DNA of 64,000 bases from Prunus persica. Lineage: Eukaryota > Streptophyta > Magnoliopsida > Rosales > Rosaceae. The notes beneath the pieces were generated by a model that did not search any database, was not told the origin of the DNA, and worked only from the letters and a program-made list of their open reading frames with translations. The stretch spans positions 24,856,810-24,920,809 of the forward strand of contig NC_034014.1 of assembly GCF_000346465.2 (NCBI RefSeq), written 5' to 3'. A program made the position numbers and the translations under genes. Below, in pieces: positions 1 to 10,873 of this stretch. Position 1 is the first letter of the stretch. The number at the start of each line of letters is the position of its first letter.

Positions 1-120
1 TGATCTTCAATTTGCATGATTTTTTTGTAAGGATGATCTATGAATAAAGACTTAAAAAATATATGGTTTGGATTGTTGATTTTTTTTTTTTTTTTTATAG
101 AGGACCGGTACCCTATCTCA
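1..120. repeat. Copy of the 3' flank of the split F-box gene
   Basis: The stretch with gtaaggatgatctatgaat, then gacttaaaaaat and tttggattgttga, recurs with few changes at about 43270-43345, just downstream of the split F-box gene. It may mean another F-box copy lies left of the window, or that both places hold the same dispersed repeat. Confidence 0.55.
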
Positions 121-202
121 AATAAAATTATAGTTTCAATAGAAATGTTGATTACATTGTGGTTATCAAATAATTTGCGTTACAATTTCCACCCCGTTAC
201 AG

Positions 203-1365
203 GAGGAGTTTAAAAGACCACGAGTGCCCACCACTCCGGCTGGTGATATTTTTGTGGACTACAACCTTCCAGAAGATCTCACTCTGGATGGCTTACCCCT
301 TGAGGAGGTAACTTCACTACACAACCAGTTAATTATTTGCGACTTTAAAACTTGCATAATGTACTATTTGTATTAGTGTGAATTAAGGAACTCATATATA
401 TAGTGGGTTTGTGGATGGCTACAGTTGGTACCCAGGGAGGAGACGTTTGGTGCCAGTTCTAGTCAAAGGCCACCACGCCAATTCTCTTTGGCGCAGAGGC
501 TCGAGGGCTGGAAGATCCAGCGTAAACAGAGACGCACAGGAAGATGTGATCTGGTAATACTTTGATTAATTGGTTTCTTGTTTGGATCTGATTCAACTCT
601 CTCCTATGGAAAATATGTTGACAAGATATACTTTCTAAAAATGAATTGATCTGTTTCCTGCAGTACTTCATACACCAGGGATCTAATACGCTTCTGAGAT
701 CGTATGTTGAAATGGTAAACTTCATACTTTATGAAGTATATCCCCCGAAGCCGACACCGAAAAGAAAGTTACTAGAGAGTTATGAACCGGTGAGTTATAT
801 ATCACACAAAAATCTTTTACATATAAAGATTACAACTCATATATATTTTTAGTTCATTTTTGTTCACTATATATGTGCAATGTTTGTTCTGATCCATTTC
901 AGGCTTACAAGTCTTGTCGAATCATCAGGGAGTCTTATCACATCACTGAAGAACAAGTGCGGGAATTTTTGAGGTCGTCCTATGAGAACCTACTGAATTA
1001 TAAAGAGGGTAATTAATTAAACTTTCATTTTCGGGTGCTACAAGTTCATAATAATTAATTTACTAATAGTTAATCAAATATCTTGTTGTGGTTTAGTCTC
1101 TTTTGATTCTATTGGGGACCCATCTCCTTCAACTGATGCTCCACCCACTACTACTTCTAACCCTCTGGAAGAACACGCAGAAAACCCTGATGCCAACACT
1201 CCTGTGGACAATGAACTTATTGCGCCTGGTCTGCAAATTGACTTGAATCAGCCTTCAGGAGAAGCCAAGGGTGGAGAGAAGGAGGCACCGGCAGAAGAAG
1301 CCGAGGGTGGAGCGGAGGAGGCTCCGGCAGAAGAAGCCGAGGGTGGAGAGGAGGCGGAGTACTAA
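203..1365 (+). CDS. MBD-like (methyl-CpG-binding-domain-like) protein, upstream copy, 5' incomplete
   Basis: Five exons can be joined in frame: 203-307, 425-553, 664-789, 903-1008, 1097-1365 (stop TAA). All have GT-AG borders and match the exon plan of the copy at 2774-5276. Exons 425-553 and 664-789 together encode an MBD-like core with a GW motif, a C-D-x-Y-F step and LLRSYVEMVNFILYE, which resembles the GW...D-x-Y-Y...F-RS-x-x-EV pattern of plant MBD proteins. The tail is acidic, with AEEAEGG repeats. Counterparts of exons 1-2 of the downstream copy are not visible in 1-202, so the gene either starts left of the window or has lost its 5' end. The last exon uses an acceptor 31 bp upstream of the downstream copy's site, which here reads GGGG instead of GAAG. 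DNA binding is inferred only. An unrelated plant-specific nuclear protein is the alternative. Confidence 0.6.
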
Positions 1366-2330
1366 TCAAGCATAGAGTTAACCAAGAGGACGTCTAGAAG
1401 GACTAGGGCTGTTGCCAAATGGAAATGGGCGATTTGTAAATTAATTACTATGGTTGCTGTAAATTTAGATACAGTTCTTTTCTGTTTTTCCTTTGTTTTT
1501 TCTTGGGTTTTAAATTTGGACACCAATTTTATCTGTAACCTTGTTGCATGCATCGATCCCATTTGGTGTGCCTAGACGGCTAGACAACACCAATTAAACA
1601 GCTTCCTATGCAAACTCAACAATTTTCTCTTCTCTTTTATTTAAATTTTAATGATTTTTATATGCACTCCAACATTTATTTGCAATTTTAATTAGTTCGA
1701 CCAATGCCTATGTAGATGTATTAATCCCTTGTTATAATGATATTGGAAATTCTCCCATAAATATTTTATGTTCAAGCATGAAATTGAAAGTTTTAATTGT
1801 TCGGGATGCAAACATGTATATATATAGCTCATATGTTTATCTTTAACCATCACACATTACTGTTTGTTGACTCAAACTTGGGGTGTTAATAGAGCAACTT
1901 ATTAGCGCAAATGGATTTAATTTGGGCCCCAGGGAAACCAAACTTAAGGCTACAAAATGATATTAAGTTTATTGGATTCACATGCCATAAATGCATAAAA
2001 GGAAAAATAATTATGGTTTGAGGTATGTAGAATTTTAAATTTCAAATCACACATAACATGTGAAGATAAGGTAAGGGCCACTAACCCTATATGCATAATG
2101 CATGCCATTTTTGATAATTTCAAGGTTTCCAGGATTGGAAACATCCAAAGGTTGTTGTGGAAGTCCAGTAAGAATAAGACAGTGTATAAGTTGTGGAGCA
2201 AAACTTATCATACTTGGATTTTGGGACATTGAACATAAACATGGAATTTGAAAATCTAAAAATCAGATATTGTCTGGCACTTTTCTTAAATTTTTTGCAC
2301 ATCAACTTTCCTAATAGGCATTTTCACACA
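1366..2330. other. Intergenic, partly duplicated
   Basis: No gene seen. Parts (around 1660-1700 and 1890-1960) resemble sequence downstream of the second MBD-like gene (5780-5930), which shows that the duplication unit included 3' flanking DNA. Confidence 0.5.
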
Positions 2331-2331
2331 A

Positions 2332-2529
2332 GAACATTTTTGCTCATCACTTTAATTCAAGGTGTATGCTCATCATTTTTTTCAATACTTGATATGTATC
2401 TATAAGCATAACCATGATTACATAAATCAAAGTAAAAAGTTAATCATGGTTATACATATTGACACGTGTCAAATATTAAAAAGGATGATAAGCATACAGC
2501 CAAGGTTAAAGTGGTGAGCAAAAATATTT
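2332..2529. mobile_element. Foldback MITE with arms of about 90 bp
   Basis: The left arm begins gaacatttttgctcatcac and continues through gtatgctcatcat to ataaccatgatta near 2419. The right arm is its imperfect reverse complement, from taatcatggttat near 2440 to gagcaaaaatatttc at 2529. An approximately 18-bp direct repeat (caactttcctaataggca) lies just outside at about 2301 and 2546 and may be a long target duplication or part of the element. It lies about 250 bp upstream of the ATG of the second MBD-like gene, so it could affect that promoter. Confidence 0.65.
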
Positions 2530-2773
2530 CTTTTTTCACACAACAACTTTCCTAATAGGCAAAAAAATTCTTCAAATGAAGGCTCTCATTTAATGATTTT
2601 CCCAAGACACCTTCTTGCTCAAATCTATATGACTTTCAAACAGGTTTTCTGTCTGTTTCACTAAATCTAGAGAGCCTCCTTTTTCTCAACCCAATTGTGT
2701 GCTTGTCTCCTTTTGTGTTCTTGCTGCCTCTATTCTCAGCATATATTGCATATACTACTCTCTCTCTCTCAAA

Positions 2774-5276
2774 ATGTCTTCCCCATCTCAGAACAGGAGG
2801 TCATCAGCCACCACAGCAGAAATGGGGAAGTCAGAAGAAACATACGACCCTCAGTCTCTGGAAACCGTTCCCCATAATTCACAGTCACCCACATTTGATG
2901 GTGACCAAAGGAATTTACAACTGAAAAATGATCTAGCTCTAGTTTGCATTCCACAAGCTAGAGCTGATGAGGGCTCTAGTTCTTCTCATCACCCAAATGA
3001 ATACAACGTGCATCTCCGACTCAAGCGAACCTTGAGCTATATTATCTCAGTAAGTCACCATGGCTCTTAATTCGTCTCCCATTGATTTATAAACCTGCTT
3101 GAGTTTTGCATCTATAAATTATATATGTGAATAACTTGAGAATTAATTTGACAGTCTGAAAATTTTCATTTTACACAGACATATAGTACAGAGATGAGAT
3201 CCACGCAAGCTGCAGGGCAAATGGTCATAAAAGCAGAACCCATATCTTGCGTTCGGAGTGTTCAAGAGGTTTCACTTGCTTAATTCATCTCTAAAGATCT
3301 ATCTATACATGATGGGTTTTAACTTGTACACTATCTGATTAATGTAAATAAAAATAGTCTCAAAATTAAACCAGAAATACTTGTACTTTGCAAATCAATT
3401 AGTGATCTCGCATAATTTGCTTTGCATTTCATGTTACAGGAAAATTTGAAAAGAAAACGAGTAGCCACCACTTCGGTTGGTGAGATGGTTGTCGAATCAT
3501 TCATACTTCCCCAATATTTAAGCCTCGATTGTCTAGACCTGGAGAATGTAAAGCACTTCACTACATAAACAGTGCATGATATCCTCACATGCATTTTTTT
3601 CTTTTTCATTTAACTATTAATTGTGTGTACTGTCGTGAAGGGACTCATTATTTGTTTGTGGAATATGGCTACAGTTACTTCCGATGGATAAGGAGCTCTA
3701 TGCAAGTATTGTGCATAGAACACGAAAATATTCTTTTGCTCAAAGGCTCCGTGGCTGGAAACTTGAGCGCAGACAAAGATCCACATTAATGTGTGACATG
3801 GTAGTGTGCTCAATTTGGTTTCTTCTTTAGATGACATCTCGAACTCTCTTATATGGAAAGTGTTGAAGATCTAATGACACTACACCAGATAATTAAAGCT
3901 ACTCTGTGCGATTGTAAAAACCCTAATTTTTTTCTATAAACCCCCTAAATATACAAGTAGTTTGGTAGATCGAGAAACCCTAAAGTTATTAAATGTGACT
4001 ATGGAAACCTGAATTCTTTGGTTTTTTCTTTTAAAAACTCTAGATTTATCACTTGTTCAAACCTTTAAAATCTAGACAAGTAAAAAAAAAAAAAGAGTTA
4101 TATGACTAGATATACATTTTCTAACAATTAATGTTTCTTGCAGTACTACAGGCACCAGGAATCCAATATGTTTTTCAGATCAAATACTGAAGTTGTAAAC
4201 TTCATACTTTATGAAGCAAAACCACAAGATAAGCGAACAACAAAACGAAAGGCGCAAAGGATTGCTGATTCAGTGAGTTAGATCATTCAGATCTTTTATA
4301 TTTTTAAATGAAATTCATTTGCTCACTATATATGTGCAATCTTTTTGTTCCCTTTCAGGCTGAGACCTCTGAGCAGGGGAGGAGGAAAAGATTAACGACG
4401 CCAACAACGCGGAAGGGGCGACGAGAGGCTGATCATTGTGAAAGCAGCCATGGGGGGAATGAATATTCCGTTGGATCTGTAGTACAAGCAGCGGTGGCGT
4501 TGCTTCAGTTGTCCTTGGATGAACAAATCCATACCGGTAATTAAACTTCATTTTTTATCCTCTAATCATTGTGCTATGTATACAAGTTTATGTTATTACA
4601 AATTTCCTATCCATTTTTTCACTAATTAGATATCTTGTTGGTTAATTTGCTCTCTTTGAATTCTATTGAAGGTCCATCTGCTCCCCCAACTGCTGTTTCA
4701 CATGAACCTGCAAGAGAATGGAACCAAGCAACTATCATCCCTCTGGATGGCCATGCCAACAACAACCCTGATGTGAGCCATCCGGTGGATGCCGAGCCGA
4801 ACCCTAGCCCTGATCAGCAGGAAGACCAACCCGAAAACCAGAACGTCAACCCTCCTGTGGAAAGTACTGAACCAAACCCTAAGGCGCCTGTTGATGGCCT
4901 GAATGCTAGTGATCAAGCAGAACCCAATGGTGGAGATGAGGAAGGAGTTAGGAAGGTCGAGGCAAACGACACTACAACCGTTGATGAGGATGAGAACCTG
5001 TTCGAGGGACTAGAACCCTTAGATTGGAACATGATTCATTTACCAGACAAGCCAGAAATCCCGGATCTCAACTCTCATGTCGACAGTACTGAGCCAAACC
5101 CCGGGGCGCCTGTTGATGGCCTGAATGCTGGTGATCAAGCAGAACCCAATGGTGGAGATGAGGAAGGAATTGACCAGGCCGAGGCAAACGACCCTACAAC
5201 CGTTGATGAGGATGAGAACCTGTTCGAGGAACTAGGACCGTTAGATGGCAGAATTTTTTATTTACCTGAACTTTAG
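2774..5276 (+). CDS. MBD-like (methyl-CpG-binding-domain-like) protein, complete copy
   Basis: Seven exons: 2774-3049, 3179-3268, 3440-3547, 3675-3800, 4144-4272, 4359-4536, 4672-5276. All borders are GT-AG and the reading frame holds throughout, giving 503 residues. The start at 2774 (MSSPSQNRR) is the ATG just after a CT-rich leader. Residues about 180-230 form an MBD-like core: GWKLERRQRS, then CDMYY, then FFRSNTEVVNFILYE. Basic stretches (KRKR near 125, RRKR near 250) could be nuclear signals. The C-terminal 200 residues are acidic and hold a tandem repeat of about 57 residues (4859-5029 and 5081-5251) around PVDGLNAxDQAEPNGGDEEG. Family knowledge suggests binding to methylated or unmethylated DNA, but the key CpG-contact residues cannot be confirmed by eye. 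It is the tandem paralogue of the gene at 203-1365. Confidence 0.65.
4859..5251 (+). repeat. Intragenic tandem repeat coding for acidic modules
   Basis: Two in-frame units, about 4859-5029 and 5081-5251, share long runs such as gcgcctgttgatggcctga and gaacccaatggtggagatg. Each encodes an acidic Asp/Glu-rich module ending in TTVDEDENLFE. The spacer between them encodes WNMIHLPDKPEIPDLNSHV. Confidence 0.85.
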
Positions 5277-5950
5277 TAGACAGTTTTCTTTTTTCTTTTT
5301 TTGTTGTCGTCTGTTTTTGGACTTGGAGACCTTTTCTTATGGGTCTGGACAATACCTAACAGCATTTTGTACAATTTAATAAATGATTTAAAAGTTCACT
5401 TCAAATCTTAAATTGTCTAATTAGTACAAACAATTAAATCTTTCCTCTTTCGGTTGGAGTGGAAGGAAAAAGAATGTTATTACAGTCTATTTTAAACGTA
5501 ATATCACGGATGTCACTCTTGAATAGTAAATGTCACTGTGGGACAAGTTGTCTGTGACACAAAAGTAAATAAAAAAACTCTATTATAATTAGAGACCAAT
5601 CATTTTAACAACAAAAATGCACCCATGGTCAATGTCAATGTCATTATAAGAGAATGACATGGTCATAATAGCTAGACCGGCTTGTTCTTATTTGAAGGTG
5701 CTTGACCATTTTATCTTCGTGTCTTTCTATTTGTGCGTATATGATAAAACCCTTTTTTTATATGAAGCTTAAATTTTAATGGTGTATATATATGCACTCC
5801 AACATCGATTTTCAATAGTTACAGGTGTATTTCTTTGTTATATATATCATCAGTTGACTTGCCGAAATGGACGATATGGGCCTCCAGGCAACTCATGCAC
5901 AGGATGATTATAAAAACCCGAAGGTAATTTTTTTTTTCTTATTTTTTATT
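5277..5950. other. Intergenic, 3' flank of the MBD-like gene
   Basis: No gene seen. Around 5780-5930 it resembles the flank of the upstream MBD copy. Confidence 0.5.
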
Positions 5951-6300
5951 GAGATATTTAGTGATATACCCATTTCTAGCACTAATATTATAAATAAATC
6001 CTACACAATTGAATTCCTATAAACAAACCCAAAAAAAACCCAAAAAATGATAGCTGGCCTTATTGAATTTAATATTAATTATTAAATTACTTTGATGCCC
6101 TATTGAGTGCTTTGGGTATTTTTATGAGATTTTGGGGTTGGGCTTGTTTTAAGAAATTGATGGCAGTTTTGTAATTTATAAGAAGTTAAAAGCTTTTTTG
6201 TTATGTTGTAAATGGGCTTTGGGTGTGTTTCTAAAGTCCATTTTATATAGGGTATTTTTATAATTTTGGCCCCCATATTGGGTATAATAGTGAATCTCCC
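5951..6300. mobile_element. Mutator-like MITE, about 350 bp
   Basis: The left end gagatatttagtgatataccc and the reverse complement of the right end (gggagattcactattatacc) form imperfect terminal inverted repeats of about 24 bp. Both sides are flanked by ttttttatt (5942-5950 and 6301-6309), a 9-bp direct repeat of the size made by Mutator-like elements. The duplication is T-rich, so chance cannot be fully excluded. No coding capacity. Confidence 0.6.
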
Positions 6301-6309
6301 TTTTTTATT

Positions 6310-7999
6310 TTGTTAGGGGTTAATTTGATTTTTATTTTGTTATTTTTCATGAAATGTGACTGCTGAAAGGAGATTCAAATGGTTGGCATCATCTTGTGAG
6401 ACTCCAATATTTCTCTTCACGGTTTGTTCACATATATCGGCATGGAACAGAATATGGATGCTGCCAAAGGGATGGAAGTTCCGCTGTGGAACAAAGGCCA
6501 CGAACCTCTCTCAGACTTGGTTAACTCTGTCATTATTAATTTGATTGGTTTGAGTTACAATTATTTTTGTAATTATATTTTGTTTTAGAGCTTAAGGATT
6601 CATCAAGGCAATTGATCCACATATTAAGTCTAGCTATGCTAGGTAACCTAAACGATTGATGGTGGTTGATTTGGAAAAGATGGACTGCGTCTCTTCTTTT
6701 GTAATCTCTCACATTCTACAGTTGAAACACACATCGCAGCCAAAATTAGTTTCTTGTTTGAATAATAATGCGTTTTACGTACACGAGAACATTAAGGTGA
6801 GACTGAGATCTCTATAATTAGATTTTCTCATACAAAATTACATATCACACAACGTTGAATTCCTATTTTTCATGCAGAATTACGTACGTAGCACGCAAAG
6901 TTTGATCCTCATTGCCCAAGCACTGCGATTATCGCACCATATGTGTGATGTGATTAATTTCATCCATAATTAGGAGCACAAGTACTTAACCTAATGGATA
7001 CCATATTGATCATCCAGGTCCAGCCTTTGGCTACTTGCAGTACATACATCTTTTTATTAAGTTAGTGCTTCAGTAGAAAAATACGAGTACTGTTCTTACA
7101 TCCTGTTTGAAGTTCAATAATAAAACTCGAAAAGAGGGACTACTTCATAATCATTGATCGTCTAACCCACACGCAACTTAAATTAGAAACCAAAGATTGG
7201 GATTTAAAATTCATTTCTGTGACCCTTACAAGAAAGCGACTCCAATCACTCAAGGCGGCCGAGAGGTGCATTACAATTTAAGTAACTGAAATCAGGCAAG
7301 AACTGAGGCATTACAAGGTGGTGGGGATTCTTCTTTCTATGGTCAATTTAGGAAGAGTACTGGTGATTGCCATATGTTAATGTATGTGAAACATATTAAG
7401 GGATCGCGTGAACAACTGTCGTTAACATTCCTCAATCGATGAACGACTGTCGTTAACATTCCTCAAGTGATGTGTCATTTGATGCTATTGTCTGTTCATG
7501 CAGGGAACAAGAAGACTCCAGGCTTCGCGACAGTTCCAAACCACATAGACATAACATGGGTCCTCACAGATGCTGAGGCCTGAGAGTGATGAGTGGAGCC
7601 CCAATGACCACATGTTATCATGAGTCCTAATAAAGGTGATGAATTATTGGGCCCAAACCTCTGCATTTGTAATGGATTGGACTTGTCTGTTGATTCTCCA
7701 GAAACCAATTCTAAAACAATGAGTTGCATCATATCTCTCGTCTATTTGAAATGTGGAAACATAAGTTTTCCCTGAAAACAGTTAAAATACAATTGTAATA
7801 TAGCTGCTGAAATGATAATGCAATGCCACCTTAGAGTCATTCGGTCCAGGCCAATAGGCACAGTATAAGTAATTAGACACCCTATAACAGCATTTGATCA
7901 GAGGATGCACACAAGACCGAAAGAGAAATGATAAACAAAACAGAAAACCGAAATTCGGACCTCATACGATCTAAACTGACCATGTATAACAGATATCTC
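6310..7999. other. Intergenic, includes the probable 3' UTR of the AS1-like gene
   Basis: No convincing gene. A short direct repeat (actgtcgttaacattcctca) occurs at about 7416 and 7447. The stretch next to 8000 should hold the 3' UTR of the MYB gene on the minus strand. Confidence 0.4.
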
Positions 8000-9064
8000 T
8001 CACCGGCCATTAGGCTCAGCCAGCCTTGGCCTGCCACCCATCTGGTCAAGAAACTTGGAGAGACGCAAATGCTTTGCAACCCATTGCTCGGTCAACTTCT
8101 GTTCCTTTGCTTCGGCATCTCTCCTTAGCCCTGCTAATTGTTCCCTGTATTCTGCTTCAATCCTATCCAGAGCAGCCTTCTGCTCTTCCCTTAGAGCTTT
8201 CACCTTCGCCTCAATCTCTTCCATCTTCTCCCTCCTCCGACAAGCCTTCTCCGATTCCAGTTGCAATTCTACTCTCCTTAACCTCCAGGATGCTTCCTTT
8301 TTATGCGCTGCCCAAGCACGGTGCACTTCCTCCAACTCTCTTGAGCACTCTACCAACTCAGATATTACAAGGTTCTCTCCACAAACAGGAACTGAGCCAT
8401 GATGTGGCATATTGCCCAAAACAATACTATTATCTGATCCTCTATCAGGCTGCAGCCAAGGGATTGGAGGAGAGGGTGCAACTGTTGGAGACAGACTCAG
8501 GGTAACAGACGGAGATGGTGGCCTGACATTGGAGGTCACATTGGAATTAGAAAGCCAAGGAGGAAGCATCGTAGGCGCAGGAGAAGATGTTTCAGTATGA
8601 AGATAGGACCCATTTGAAGTAGCCATGAGATATGAGGGGGCAGCACGCTCCTGCACTAGCTTCTCAGCAAAAGTTTCAAGAATTCTATCGTATTTACCCT
8701 CGTCAACAGGGTCAACTGTCTTATTGTTTTTCTGTTCTCTCTGCTGCTTCTCTTTGAACACTTCCCACCACTTACCCAATCTCTTAGCAGTACGTCCAGG
8801 GACTTCAGCCGCAATTTTCTTCCATTTATTACCGTGTTTGGCTTGAAGGCAAATGACAAGGCGCTGCTCCTCTTCAGTAAGTGATCCCTTCTTGATGCCG
8901 GGCTTGAGATAATTCTTCCACCTTTCTAAGCAAGATTTGGCATCCCTGTTTAGGGGCGTATTCATGCGCTGTGATACAAGGTTCCACTCCCTTGGTCCAT
9001 ATTGCTGCACATACGCACGTAACAAAGCGTCCTCTTCAGCTCTCCAACGTTGTCTCTCCTTCAT
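8000..9064 (-). CDS. AS1: AS1/PHANTASTICA/ROUGH SHEATH2 (ARP) class MYB transcription factor
   Basis: A single coding exon of 354 residues from MKERQRW, the conserved start of ARP proteins; in-frame ATGs at 9070 and 9082 lie just upstream. Two MYB repeats occupy residues about 1-105: [21 protein letters not shown]..., then [41 protein letters not shown] (split here for length). The middle is Pro/Ser-rich with the VTLSLSP and PPIPWLQ blocks of ARP proteins. Residues about 240-345 form the long C-terminal helical region ending near [12 protein letters not shown]. In Arabidopsis, AS1 pairs with the LOB-domain protein AS2 to repress class I KNOX genes and pattern leaf polarity. Length and motif order match the family, and an intron-less coding region behind a 5'UTR intron is also typical. 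No breaks seen. Confidence 0.96.
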   Translation of the reverse strand: MKERQRWRAEEDALLRAYVQQYGPREWNLVSQRMNTPLNRDAKSCLERWKNYLKPGIKKGSLTEEEQRLVICLQAKHGNKWKKIAAEVPGRTAKRLGKWWEVFKEKQQREQKNNKTVDPVDEGKYDRILETFAEKLVQERAAPSYLMATSNGSYLHTETSSPAPTMLPPWLSNSNVTSNVRPPSPSVTLSLSPTVAPSPPIPWLQPDRGSDNSIVLGNMPHHGSVPVCGENLVISELVECSRELEEVHRAWAAHKKEASWRLRRVELQLESEKACRRREKMEEIEAKVKALREEQKAALDRIEAEYREQLAGLRRDAEAKEQKLTEQWVAKHLRLSKFLDQMGGRPRLAEPNGR

Positions 9065-9852
9065 TTCCATGACCAAATACAACTGCCCATTGCTTCAAAC
9101 CGAAACGCTTCATAATGTATCTGGAATCCAGAAATCACCATGTTAGTCCATCTTCCACTGTGATATGAATCATGATGATATGTTACCAATGTCAAAAATG
9201 AACTGAATAGTGAGATAGAAAGGGACTAAACTCTAGGCTATGAAGAAAAGCTGATAAGGCAACAAGCTGATAGAATTAATAAAGGATGGACCAACTAGTT
9301 GAATGTTCTGTTTGAAACCACGATAGCAATTTCATCATCCATTCATGCTTTTAATACAAGAAAACAAAGGAAATACTGTAATGCTCAGTGCCTTCCCCTT
9401 TTCACTTCAATTGCTAACAGCCAAATACAGAAAGCAGAACAGAACAACTCCTAGTAAGAAACCCTTTCCTTATTAACATAGTAAATTGTAGACAGGAACA
9501 GGACACTAGCAAACTATAAGAACAGGATATATTTCATATTAGTAAAATGATGGATAATTAAAAATTTTGCGCATATATTTCATATTGTCTTTTGGTAATT
9601 AGTAATTTATAATTAATAGGTCTTACTATTTATCGAAACCTACACTTATATAATCCTTATTCATAGTATATATACTCAGTATAACATACTGATGTTAATT
9701 ATATAGTGAACTATAAGATATCTTTATGACAATTAAGGTTCAAAATTTTAACTTTAAACAATAAACAACAGGTAAAGAAATTAGATAAAGGTACCCAAAC
9801 TTGATTACACACTAACACTAACAATGAACAAAAACAAAAACGGACAAATTAC

Positions 9853-10137
9853 TAAGGGCTTGTTCGGTAACGTTTTAAGAGGTTGTTTTCATTTTCAGAG
9901 AACAAAAATTAGGTAAAAACACGTTCGGTAGCCCAAAACAAAAAACACTGAGAATGTTTTCATTTTATGAAAACAAGTTCATGTGTACTACTTGTAGAAA
10001 ACAGAAAAAAGTTGTTTTCATTCTCATAGGAAACGTTTTCATAAAAATAACTCACGTATTATTATTTCAAATTGTACTGCCAGACACGTTTTCATTGTTT
10101 TTGTTTTCTGAAGATATTTTCTACCAGACGGGCTCTA
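9853..10137. mobile_element. hAT-like MITE inside the AS1 leader intron
   Basis: The left end taagggcttgttcggta and the reverse complement of the right end (tagagcccgtctggta) form imperfect inverted repeats of about 16 bp, in the GGGC-TGTTxGGTA style of plant hAT MITEs. Flanks share aaatt at about the expected place, a weak trace of an 8-bp duplication. Internal arms repeat gaaaac/gttttc motifs. Confidence 0.55.
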
Positions 10138-10822
10138 AAATTTCGAAAAATATGCTCCAATATTCAGCTAAATACCCCAACACTACATTAGATGCAAAAC
10201 CCAAAATGCCAAAATTGAGAACAAAAATAATCAACCACTGAAGAAAAACAAAACTAAGAGTGAAAACCCCCACTGATTTTATCCCAGTACATGGCGCTGG
10301 AAATTGTCCTGCTGACTGGGTTGGGGACTGGGGATGTGATGAGATATTTTCCACAGGAGAGAAATTTGTTTTCTTCTCTGTGTTTCTTAAAAAATTATCT
10401 GTGAGAACTACCCACACCTACTTCATCCAGACCATCAAATTCATTCACCAAACAGAAGTACAACAATTACTTCGAGAAATGAGACAATACAGAAGTAGCC
10501 ATCACCAACTATGCAAAGCATTGTTACTAAATCACTCTATCACTAACTTTTCGCATCATTTTAAAAATAAAACAGAGAGTGAGGTTGCAGATAAAACTAA
10601 GAACAACCCCAAGAAACTTGTTTTGAAAAGAGAGAAAAAAAAAAAAACTTTCTTACGAACCAAAACGACATCCCCATAACCCAACAAAGCAAATTGCAGA
10701 GTAAAAGAAAACTAGAAACTTTTTCAACAATCAATGACAGGAAGCAGGTACTCGTTTATAAGTTGGGAACTTTATCTCTCTTTATCTTTCAATGCTTTGC
10801 ATAATGAGATGAAATGCGGAAA

Positions 10823-10825
<3 letters not shown>

Positions 10826-10866
<41 letters not shown>
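10826..10866. repeat. (GA)n microsatellite
   Basis: About 20 GA units directly inside the predicted 5' splice donor of the AS1 leader intron; in the transcript it reads as a CU-rich tract. Confidence 0.9.
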
Positions 10867-10868
<2 letters not shown>

Positions 10869-10873
10869 CTTAC

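Larger units (their letters stand above)
9121..10873 (-). other. AS1: Probable 5'UTR intron of the AS1-like gene
   Basis: On the minus strand a donor (ACAT then gtaagc) lies at 10873-10868 and an acceptor (ggattccag) ends at 9121, about 57 bases upstream of the start codon. The intron of about 1.75 kb contains a hAT-like MITE (9853-10137) and, right beside the donor, a (GA)n tract. The position agrees with the 5'UTR intron known in ARP genes; the exact borders are inferred. Confidence 0.6.

Noticed and set aside
6356..6544. Short plus-strand open frame after the MULE-like MITE
   Set aside because: No homology recognised, no promoter or splice context; treated as chance.
8055..8402. Plus-strand frames opposite the AS1-like gene
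   Set aside because: Antisense shadows of the coiled-coil coding region.
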